A program made the position numbers and the translations under genes. From Phaseolus vulgaris (lineage: Eukaryota; Streptophyta; Magnoliopsida; Fabales; Fabaceae), in NCBI RefSeq assembly GCF_000499845.2, contig NC_023750.2, positions 5,143,478 to 5,207,477 on the forward strand: a stretch of DNA of 64,000 bases, given 5' to 3'. A model generated the notes under the pieces. The model did not search any database. It was not told where the DNA came from and saw only the letters and a list, made by a program, of their open reading frames with translations. Each line of letters starts with the position of its first letter. Position 1 is the stretch's first letter. Positions 24,063 to 33,934 of this stretch are shown here, piece after piece.

Positions 24063-25499
24063 AATAGATATTGAGCCTAATTTCTTATTTAGTAACTTAG
24101 TCATCTTAACACATAACTAATACGGATCACAATGATCCATCTCATCAAATGTTTATTTTGTCACCATATGAATAACAATTTAAAAATTATCTGTAATTTT
24201 TTTTATATTAGTATGTACAGGCTAATACCAAGCATATTTTTTAAAGTAAAAAGTAAGCAAAAAAATTGTTTTGTGAACTCTGGACATATAAACATTATTA
24301 ATAATTAAAAAGTGGTGAAAATAACCACTTTATCCATTTTTTTGAATTATTATTAATAAAAGTGTAAAATTTTGGGAATAAATAAAATTATTTGAATATA
24401 TGAAAATGCTATGCGTTGACTAGAAAGTACCCAAATAAATATGGTCAAAGTCCCACACACAGTATTATGTGTGGCTGGCAATGAAGTGTCTAAGGGGCCT
24501 ACCATTTGTGAACATGAAAGGTGGACTCAACATTAAGCCTAGTGCTTGGTTGGTTGGTCCAAAATTGAAGGACAATGTCAATGACTAGTGAAAAGTATCC
24601 CAACAAAATATCACAACATGGGTGTTAAGAATACCACAATTTGCTTAATTAAGCTTTCTCCAACATTAAAAGTATGTAGAAACAAATTTTTGAACAAACT
24701 ATATATTTATAAATTTAATTTAACAATTGATGTAGTATAATTTTTTTTATTGATTCTTGATTTATATGTTGTAAACAGTTTGAAAAGATCCAATATTTTT
24801 TACTTGATTAATATCACACATAAAGTATATTATGCTTTCAAGAAATTTTAATTTATGTGCCCTTCATTTTGTCATTTAAGTGCATACATAGATTTAATTT
24901 GACCGCTTTTAGTGGGATATTTATGTGAATTGCACTTTAAATTTTTGTGAAAAAAAGAAATGAGAATTTTTTTTAATGCACATATATATATATATATATT
25001 AATCAAGTTTAAAATAATAGTTTTTTAAATGGGATAAAACGATACTTTTCATAAAAGGATGAGATATAAATGCATGTGAGAAATAATTTCGTATGGGATA
25101 ATTTGGAAAATGGATTAAAGTTGGACAAATATATGTTGCGTGTTTAAACATAGTAACAAGTAAAAACACTTTCTTAGAACTTATATATCAATCAAATAAA
25201 ATACTTTTTATGATGGATTGGAATAAAAAAAAGTTTGAATCATTGCACAAATGTTATATTGTGTGGTATCATGATACAAAGTGAAGGATGTGTTTGATAT
25301 TTTTTCTTAAAAATGGAACGATAGGCCCTCCTTAAAATTGTCATGTTATTGTCCAATAATTACGAGGTTCAAGTTGTTTGCTAGTGGTCATGATATAAAA
25401 AATAACTTACATTGCATGCAAATGGAAGAAATACTTATAGACAATTTTCACATCCAAGTGATTCTCCTTAGTGTAAGAAAATTGACCAACTTTTCTAAT
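24063..25499. other. Intergenic DNA, no gene recognised
   Basis: AT-rich. Contains an AT dinucleotide run at 24,982-24,999 and a small palindrome CCACACACAGTATTATGTGTGG-like around 24,450-24,475. No coding similarity seen. Confidence 0.5.
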
Positions 25500-26086
25500 T
25501 TTTGGGAGTGAGGCACGAAACTTTAGAGTTGGATTGGATACAAAATGAAATCACAAAATTAGATCATCAACAAGTGTTCAAAAACAAATCCAATAACAAA
25601 AATTAAAACTCAAAAAGATCGGATCGTCTAGCACAATCTGTTATAGATATTGAAGAAAAAACCTTAATTGTACAAAACCTCAGATGAATTGAGAAATCAC
25701 AAGAGAATTAACTCATAAGATTTTAGCTTTCCACACCAAGGAAAAACAAAAACAATTACAAAGAAGAAAATAAAACTAAGTCTAGAGTGTGTTGTGTGGT
25801 GCTCGAGTCCCCATTTGTTCTTCCTATGAAGTTTCTATTTATAGGTTTCTTATCTTATTGTAATTATTGCAATTCTATTTAGTGGTTTTCGGTTACCTAA
25901 CCTTAGGTTCTTTTCTGTTACCATAGTTAGTTTCCGTTTCTTATTTTTTTTTATTCAAAGTCTTCCTCTGTTGATTGTACTCTCATTGAATGAGAATACA
26001 AAGTATGAGTAATGAAGATTATCCATCATCTGCTACGTAAGGTTTTCATTTTTTTCCAACTACAAACTGTAATACCGTTGTCTTTA
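25500..26086 (+). repeat. Copia-type LTR remnant
   Basis: Sequence directly upstream of a tRNA-Met primer-binding site, as expected of a 5' LTR. About 25,556-25,860 aligns with two pieces in each SURNod19 unit (in unit 1, about 33,800-33,930 and 36,055-36,230), sharing GATATTGAAGAA, ACCTTAATT, AAAACTAAGTCTA and GCTCGAGTCCCC. The outer boundary of the LTR could not be fixed and the matching 3' LTR was not found. Confidence 0.55.
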
Positions 26087-26098
26087 TGGTATCAGAGC
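26087..26098 (+). other. Copia primer-binding site (initiator tRNA-Met)
   Basis: TGGTATCAGAGC, complementary to the 3' end of plant initiator tRNA-Met, lies between the LTR remnant and the gag start. Confidence 0.8.
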
Positions 26099-26189
26099 AA
26101 GTTGAAGAACCTGCTCTGTTTTCGCTGTGCTCATCTCCGTTAATCCTCCTATTTCTATTTTGTGTGTTCTTGTTCATTCTTGCTTTTTC

Positions 26190-26642
26190 ATGGCTTCCTC
26201 AACCGTCAAGAATGATGATCCCGAGCCTAAGATTTCTGAAGTCAATGTTTTCAAGGATCCTTCTGGAGATCCCTCTAGTGCTTATTACCTTCACCCCGAT
26301 GAGAACCCTGGAGTTGTTCTTGTTCATCCTCAACTTAGTGAGCAAAATTACCATTCTTTGAGTAGGAATATGAGAAGAGCGCTCTTTTCGAAGAACAAAT
26401 TAAAATTCGTTAATGGTAGTATTGACATGCCGGAGTGCCATGATCCTCTGTTTGAAGCACGAGAGAGGTGTAATGTCAAGAATCTTGGATCAATCGCACC
26501 TTGTCTACACAAATTGTCGATAGTGTGGTTTACATAGACATTGCAAAGAATCTCTGGGATGATTTGAAGGAATGTTTTTCAAGAGGCAACCATTTTCGAT
26601 CTTCGATTTACTCCAAGAAATTCACTCCATCAAACAAGGTGA
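26190..26642 (+). pseudogene. Ty1/copia gag fragment
   Basis: From the ATG at 26,190 the frame reads MASSTVKNDDPEP, then a segment typical of copia-like gag N-termini: YYLHPDENPGVVLV, NYHSLSRNMRRAL, SKNKLKFVNGSI, DPLFEARERCN. A frameshift near 26,480-26,510 moves the continuation (QIVDSVVYIDIAKNLWDDL, FSRGNHFR) to another frame. Similarity stops abruptly at about 26,642, so only the first roughly 150 codons of gag survive. No protease, integrase or reverse transcriptase follows. Confidence 0.8.
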
Positions 26643-27450
26643 GAGAAAAAATAAAGCTACACAATTCTATTAGGCCCAATACATGGCCAAAAAATAAGCC
26701 CAATATAAAACCCAAATACAAGCCTAAACAAGACTCAAATACACCTATACAAATTTACAAGCCAAAATAAAGCTATACTACTCTATACAAGTTTACAAGA
26801 CTAAGAAGATGAAAAAGACTCTAGAAATGGATGCTCTAATCAAAGCTATATCTTCTTCAATCTTCTTAGTCCAAAGTTATGGTGGCTTGATGGTCCTCCA
26901 TCATACCCTCCCTTGTGAGAAAGATTTGTCCTCAGATTTGAAAGATGCTTAGGGGCAACCACCTTTTATTTGTTATTTCCCCCCTGAATCAAATGTCAAT
27001 CTACAATAGATATCAAAGAAATATAAGATAATCTTATTGAATAAAATAAAATTAAAACAAAAGAAAAAAGAAAAAAAATATGGCCCTTCATTTTTATAAA
27101 AGTTTTGGAAAGAAGAAATAGGTCTATTTTGAAAAATATTTTTGTTCCCTTTGTGTTGTTCATTGTCCAAGCTAGACAACATCACAAAATGTTGTTTTTG
27201 AGATTTTTGTGAAAAAGAATTAGCATTATATAATTGAAAAGAAAAATTCAAAATATTGCAATCCCTCTTTAAGGATTCTTTCTCAACTGTGCTTGTAGAA
27301 GTTGTCATAAAAGACTCTTCTTCTTTGCTAGTTTCCTCTTCTTATTTTTCAGTCAAATCTTTAATTGACTTTTCTGGGGGGATACCTATATCCGGTTCAA
27401 TTCCATACACTTTTTTTTTTCAAACACATCATCACAAGATTTTTTAATGC
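26643..27450 (-). mobile_element. Probable gypsy-derived debris
   Basis: On the minus strand around 26,900-26,943 a short frame FKSEDKSFSQGRV ends in TGA and resembles the last residues of gypsy polyproteins, followed (leftward) by a purine-rich stretch and an AT-rich LTR-like region that ends against the copia gag fragment. The minus frame at 26,973-27,308 has no clear family. The assignment rests on general resemblance only. Confidence 0.35.
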
Positions 27451-28089
27451 AAGATAAAATATTATCAATATCTGGTTCAGCTCCAGACAAAAAACTTATC
27501 TATTTTTCTCATGAGAATTTTCTCTAATATTAGCTTAACTTATTTTTATATGTATGTTTAATCAAGTGCTACCTTTATTTTGTTGTAAATTTGCAAGAAA
27601 CTTTTTTCTGACATGAACTATTTTAAATATACATTAGTGTTATACCTATTTAAATATTATGTATATTTATAATAAAATGTAGAAGTAATGATGCTTGCGT
27701 CTGGCTAGACTAAGTATAACCTCGCATTTGTTTAGTCAAATGATACTGCATATGTTAAGTCAACAAGCTATAAGCCTTTGTCTCTTTCGGTCAGACGAAA
27801 CTATAAAAAAAAATTCAATCATTATTTTTATTTATTTACTCAATTAATTGATTTCAACAAAAGATTATTTCATTATATATTCTCATTTTTTCTTTTATGA
27901 TTTATTTTCTCACCTCACATAAGCATTGTTCCATGAATTTGGTAACAAATAAAAATGGAAAAACAATCAAATTTGAGTTTATTGTAGCCAAATCACTATT
28001 TCTTTCAAATTTTATTGAAAAATAACTATGACTTAATTGAAATGCACAATGTTAAAAAGCAGAGAGAAATGAAGCAATTATTAACATTG
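27451..28089. other. AT-rich intergenic DNA
   Basis: Nothing recognisable as a gene. A weak inverted pair CGTCTG/CAGACG (about 27,698 and 27,793) encloses roughly 90 bases. Confidence 0.5.
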
Positions 28090-28565
28090 TGAAATAAAAT
28101 ATGAATCCATGTTAAGATTTATGATAGAAAATAAAATGTAAATACAAGCATCATATTCAACAAAATGTTATGCATTTGAAAGCTAACTATATGTATGCAT
28201 TAGACACAAGAATTTATAGCGTTTTTCATTCACTTTTCCTCTTCTACAATTATTTATCAAACTGTTAAATAAAATATAAATACATGTTATGTATCATAGA
28301 AAGTGGTATGAGAATACAAAATGTTATGCATGTACCGATATCAGGAACATGAATAAAGATCAAATGTAGATGCATATTTGAATATAATGTGTGAAGTGAT
28401 ACGTGAATGCAAATTTTTATGCATTTGAAATCTAACTACATAGTGATATCAATAAATATAAATATAAAAATGTTTGTTTATATGTACAATGCAAAATGGT
28501 ATAAGAATACAAAAATGTCATGTATTTCAAAATTAATAAATGGTTTCATCGATATAAACAATGAT
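28090..28565 (+). repeat. Degenerate tandem repeat next to the gene array
   Basis: About four poorly conserved units of 95-175 bp. Each has an AT-rich lead (AAATAAAATATAAATACATG-like), a segment GxATGAGAATACAAA, then ATGTTATGCATTTGAAA or a variant, and often CTAACTA and GATATCAAT. They read like an old minisatellite. The array of SURNod19 units begins about 230 bp further on. Confidence 0.45.
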
Positions 28566-28793
28566 TAATTAATATGAAAGATAAAGAAATCAAACGAACT
28601 TTATTTCTATCCTAAAAGGTGTAAAAGAAAAGCTATTTTATAGTCTATGAACTTTTTTATATATTTTCATAGGTGTCTACAAATAATCTCACGGACCTAT
28701 AGAGCTTAAGTTTGCCTTAAAAACATATGATAGACATTCTAGCATAGGGTATATCAAGAAGAAGAAAACTCTAGATGAGGTGATAATACAACT

Positions 28794-29340
28794 AAGCTTT
28801 AAAAATATTTCCAATAACAATAAAGGAAATATTTTTCAATTTTGAACTTTTTAAAATTAAATAATGTGTCGTGACAACTTTCTCACCATTCCTTATGGAA
28901 AAGTGATTTGAGTAAGTAGACTTTTTGTGAAGCCTTTAACACTCTCTTAAGGAAAAAACTTAAGGGAACATTTTCAATTTAGTTGACTTTTGAAGGATAA
29001 GAGAGTGTTTTTAAGAAGTAATTTATATCTCATTAAATTACATTAGTTTTTACAAGATATAAGTGAAGTTATTTATAAAATATGATATCTTTCCTTCCAC
29101 TCTAGCCTATATGATGCAAGACTAAGCTTCATGTTGGATGACACTTTGGAGAACTTCATGACTTCATTTTTTGAACTCCTTTAAAGGTCTCTTGCAAGTG
29201 ATATGGGACTTCTGTTTGAGTTTCACTTTACTCGGTTTTGCCTCCTTGACCCAAATGAATGTCCAAACTTTAAATAAACTAAAGTCCAAATCTATTTACA
29301 AATCTACTATCTAAAAACTAAAAAAAATTAAACCTACACA
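28794..29340 (+). repeat. Diverged boundary repeat at the left edge of the array
   Basis: Aligns with 37,739-38,270 and the same junction segments of units 3 and 4, but with frequent substitutions and small indels, in contrast to the near identity of the rest of the units. Includes GTGATATGGGACTTCTGTTT and TTGACCCAAATGAATG in all copies. The family is unknown; it looks like a transposon-derived dispersed repeat. Confidence 0.75.
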
Positions 29341-29953
29341 AATATTTACAAGAGACTAAGAAGTAGAAAATTTAGCATTCTTCTTTCCCAACAACTAGGT
29401 TATTATTATTTCTTGTTCTTTAAAGCTCTCTCCTATTCAATTTTCTTAGTTTTGGAGCTTTTAGCAAGATGACTTGTCATAATATTTTTATTAAAAAAAT
29501 ATAACTTTGTATTTTTTAAATTCATCTCTTTTTATTATTATTTTAATATTTCAAATTTTCATTTTTTTCAAGTTAATTATACTATATTATTTGTAATATT
29601 CTTATCATTACCTTTATCTAACTGAAATTTTTCATTTTCATCTATTAAAAAGTATTTAAGTTAAAACATACAGTCATACAATGTATAAATATTGGTAGTT
29701 AAGAAAAAAAGGCCACAAAGAAGAAATCATCATAAGTTTTTCCAAACAAATTGTTAATTAAGTTGTTTTTACACCTACAAATAGCTATATAAGCTTTTGA
29801 ATAGTTTTGTACATTTGTAAAACTAGGTCACCATATGTTATTTTGGGTTTAAAGTAAATTGAAAAACACCTTTTACATCCAACAAATAGAGACAACCAAT
29901 GTCGATTCAAAAATTTGGCTACGCCAGATACACCATTATTGAGCCATCTACCA

Positions 29954-29963
29954 TATATAAAAC
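29954..29963 (+). promoter_or_regulatory. TATA box of SURNod19 gene 1
   Basis: TATATAAAAC, 79 bases before the ATG at 30,033. Predicted transcription start is near 29,985. The same box is present in all four units. Confidence 0.7.
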
Positions 29964-30032
29964 TAGCAACTAATTTCATATACACATACATTTACCCGCT
30001 TTAAAATTTCACACATCTTTAGCTAAGATCAA

Positions 30033-31784
30033 ATGATCACCATCATGAGTCATTTATCTTTTTCTTATATGGTATGCTATTTTTATTATTAATATTCTAT
30101 TACTTTACCCTTTCTTTTCAATCTTATTTGATTCACATGTTTTCACAACATTTGTATAAATCATTTACAAGTTTATCAAATGAATGACCCTAAATACATC
30201 TATTCATGGCTAATGTTACTGGTGTCTGGTGTGTGTGCAGGTTAATATGAGGACTATCTCTAAACTAACAATGATTTTTATATCAACAATGATATTGCTC
30301 TTTGGCACAACGCACTCGGTTGTTTTAGAGTCTGATGAGAATCATATAAAATCAGCTACTTTTTTGTCTGAACAATTTGAAGTGGGACCAGGAAAAGTTG
30401 CAGTGAAAACATTATTTGATATTGACTTTCCAAAGGGTCATATTGGCGTCAAGAGTTTTGACGTTGAAGTAGTTGATGAAGATGGTAATTCTGTACCTTT
30501 ATATGAAACTTACCTTCATCATTGGTTTGCTGTAAAATATATTGAAAATATTACCATGTCACAATACATTAAAAAATCTCACGACCTTCGTAATGGTATT
30601 GAGTATGAAAGAAATGATGGTGCTTGCCAAGGTTTTTTGCTTCCACATTATTGGGGCTTGGGAGGAGAATCACGAGGAACATCCTCAAATCTTCCAGATC
30701 CTTTTGCAGTCGAATTAGGTAATCCTACAAAAATAAAGCATGGGTTTAAAGAAAAATGGTTATTTAGCATAATGGTTATTGATACACGTGGCGCATATGA
30801 TAGAAAAGGTTGTTCAGAGTGTAGGTGTAAGCTTTTAAATCTCCCAAAGGACTTTTACAATGTCACAATGGACATTAATGGTAACTTATTGTCTAGAAAT
30901 TATAAAGGAGGACTATTTTGTTGTCAAGATAACTTACAATGCAAATTAAGAAATGGTTTTCATGGCCCAACGAGAAAGCTTTCCCTAAGATACAAAATAA
31001 GGTGGGTTGATTGGGATGAACACCAAGTCCCTCTTAAGTTCTATATACTTGATTCAGCTGATCGTGTAAGATCAAATGGTTCTACACCAATTCATGATTG
31101 CCAGGTACATTATTTATTCAATATATACCATACTTTACAAATGATAAGCTAAATTTTGAAACTGACTTATATTCCAAACAAAAATATTAGGCTATTAATT
31201 ACTCTTTTCGTGGGTAAGTGAATAACATAAATTTCTCAATTTTGTTATAGGTAGAATATACTATTCCAAGAATTCATGACAGTGACTCCCCTCATGTTAA
31301 GAAAGCAAACATCCCAATGACAAAAGGTGGTTATCTTATATATGGCACTGCTCATATGCACACCGGTGTTGCGAATGCTACCTTATATGGACAGGTAATA
31401 TTTGATATTTGTTGGTGTTCCTATATAGTCTATAACATGTAGATCAACTTATGCTAAATTTTGTGTGATTCATATATTCATTAGTAATAAATTTTGCTGA
31501 TAAATTCTATACCTTTGTAAGAAATTGACTATTTTAATGCATCTTCTCTATATTTATGGTTTTGCTTATCTTAGGATGGAAGGGTTTTATGCACTTCAAG
31601 TCCAAAATACGGAACAGGAAAAGAAGCAGGAAATGAAAATGGTTACCTAGTTGGAATGTCAGTTTGTTATCCAAAACCAGGTTCTATTCAGATTAAAGAT
31701 GGTGAAATTCTAACAATAGAATCGAGATATGAAAACAAGTTTCGTACTGGGGCTATGGGGCATTTCTACATTTACTTGGCGTAA
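30033..31784 (+). CDS. SURNod19-domain protein, gene 1 (intact)
   Basis: Stress up-regulated Nod 19 family (Pfam SURNod19); molecular function not established. Four-exon model: 30,033-30,071, 30,241-31,104, 31,251-31,394, 31,575-31,784. All introns have GT-AG ends and phase 0, giving 418 residues, near the usual family length. The tiny first exon adds MITIMSHLSFSYM; if translation instead starts at the ATG at 30,247, the product begins MRTISKL and a standard signal peptide ends about residue 39. Family signatures: HHWFAVKY (106-113), HYWGLGGESRGT, DTRGAYDRKGCSECRC, GGLFCCQDNLQCKL, YGTAHMHTGVANATLYG (332-348), MGHFYIYLA at the C-terminus. Many cysteines and four N-glycosylation sites (NIT, NVT, NGS, NAT) support secretion. 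Differs from the other copies by Thr29 (Ile elsewhere) and Ala342 (Val elsewhere). The GTG upstream of the second exon is not a start. Confidence 0.9.
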
Positions 31785-33318
31785 CAAATACTAAACAAAG
31801 ATTTGAACATTTGATGTGAAACTGTTTATTTATCTTTTTGTGATACCTTACTTGAGTTTTGTGTAATTGTAATCCATAAAAACTTGTTCAGGATTATCAC
31901 TATGAGTATTAATGTTGTTTTACTTTTAATGTACTACTTGGTTTACAATGGTATTAATCTTGATATAATGTGTCTTGTTGATGTATTATTTGCTATATAT
32001 AATTATTGTTACATAACAATACAATAAAAAAAATGTAATTTGCCTATTGACTTATAACTTAAAATAAAGTTTGAGTCCAAAAATAATAAAGGATTTTTTT
32101 TGTCTATTTTGTATTATTTTAAATCCTACTAGTATTAACATTAGTTTTCATAATAACAATATTGTTATTGATTTATAAAATATAGACATTCAATTGGGAT
32201 AAAATAAACATCCAAATGAGAAATTTAAAGAATCATTTATCTTATCTTTAAACCTATAGGAATATTGCAACTAATTTCTTTTATTTCAAAGGTTACTTCA
32301 AGATAAAAAAAAATTGCAGAATTTTTACATAATAACATTATTCTAAGACAAAACACTTGTTTTATTTGTCTCTCATGAATTAATTTAAGATGAGAGATTT
32401 AGACTAACCTTTAGGGGCTAGTTTTTCACAAAACCTGAGATGATCAATGCATGACATACGAAGTTCAGAGGTCATGCTGTAAAAAAAATCTCCTTTATTC
32501 AAAGGAGTGGAGTGCGACTAGTCGAAGCAAAGAATGTTGGCACTCTTTGAATCCTGTCGTGTGAAAATATTAAATGTCATGGAAAGTAAAAACTCCATCC
32601 CACTAGTTGTTGAACATAATCCTCAACTGAGAAGGGCATGAAAATGGGCAGAAAGACATAAGTATCAAATGAATGAAAGGCAAGGAATAGAGAATATAGT
32701 CCTTTTCCTATTTCATATGATTTTAAACTACAGAAGGAACAATATTGTGTAACATTATTCAATGTATTTTTTTTTATAAGATTGATGTTATACAAGTTAT
32801 AGCTTTAAAAAACATTGTATTGGATGTCAATTTTTCTTTGAAGAACCCTTTTCTCTTAGTAGTTAGATGATATTTTTAATGCATAGTAATTGATCACTGT
32901 CGTTCCTCAACCAAATTAAAACAGTTTTAGTGTAACATAGTGTTAGATTGTCTAACACCAAAAAGATGATAATGTAAAAAGGATTAATTTACCCCAAATC
33001 GTCTCCCAACGAATATAATTGTAAATCTAGTTAAACACAATTTGAAACTTATCTACAAGGATTGAAAATTTGAAATAACAGTAAAGTAAAGGAGAATTTG
33101 TGATTGTTGTGATGAAAAAAATAAAAGGCGAAGAATAAGAGAATAAAGAGCAGGTTGAATGCCAAGTTCTTTCAACAAGGAATTCTTCATTAGTTTTATA
33201 TATATATATATATATATATTATTCATTCAATATCGAAAGAAGATTGAAAGGACCAAACACTTGTCAATCAATTTAATAGAATCTAATTAATAAAAAAACC
33301 AACCACTAATTCATTCAA
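31785..33318 (+). other. 3' UTR and downstream spacer of gene 1
   Basis: AT-rich sequence carrying the 3' UTR (first few hundred bases) and no further gene. The same spacer follows genes 2-4. Ends in a run of about eleven TA dinucleotides (33,197-33,219) whose length differs between units. Confidence 0.6.
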
Positions 33319-33860
33319 AGACCTTACTTGTCTCCATACATATACTTATATGATTTTTCAGGCTTTTTCCTCTTGAATTAAGCAAACAAGAGGTTGATTA
33401 GAATCAAGCAAAGTAGATAAAAATTCCAATGAAAGGAAAAATTTGAATCATCAACATGCATTTAGAAAATATTCCAATAATAGAAATTAGAACTCAAAAG
33501 ACCTTTATTTGTCTCCATGCATCTACTTATATGATTTTTCAGGCTTTTTCCTCTTGAATTAAGCAAACAAGAGGTTGGTTAGAATCAAACAAACTAGATA
33601 AAAATTCCAATGAAAGGAAAAATTTGAATCATCAACATGCATTTAGAAAATATTCCAATAATAGAAATTAGAACTCAAAAGACCTTACTTGTCTCCATGC
33701 ATCTACTTATATGATTTTTCAGGCTTTTTCCTCTTGAATTAAGCAAACAAGAGGTTGGTCAGAATCAAACAAACTAGATAAAAATTCCAATGAAAGGAAA
33801 AATTTGAATCATCAACATGCATTTAGAAAATATTCCAATAATAGAAATTAGAACTCAAAA
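33319..33860 (+). repeat. 181-bp segment in three tandem copies, unit 1
   Basis: Copies at 33,319-33,499, 33,500-33,680 and 33,681-33,860, each starting GACCTTacTTGTCTCCAT and including GCTTTTTCCTCTTGAATTAA, GCAAACAAGAGGTTG and CATCAACATGCATTTAGAAA. The last copy continues into the copia-LTR-like sequence, so the triplication seems to have arisen within an LTR fragment. Confidence 0.92.
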
Positions 33861-33934
33861 GAAAGACCAGACCGTATAACACATTCAGTCATAGATATTG
33901 AAGAACAAACCTTAATTACACAAAACCTCAAAAT

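Noticed and set aside
30229..30246. Start of the SURNod19 gene at 30,229 (GTG), and likewise at 39,165, 47,881 and 56,739
   Set aside because: GTG is not a normal nuclear start in plants, and these bases lie in a splice-acceptor-like tract (GTGTGTGCAG) directly before the exon. ATGs at 30,033 or 30,247 are better.
31105..31152. Stop of the SURNod19 reading frame at 31,150-31,152 as the true protein end
   Set aside because: The frame crosses a good splice donor (CAG|GTACAT) at 31,105. Two further exons in phase restore the full family length and its conserved C-terminus.
33319..33860. 181-bp triplication as a CRISPR-like array
   Set aside because: Repeats are contiguous with no unique spacers, in plant nuclear DNA.
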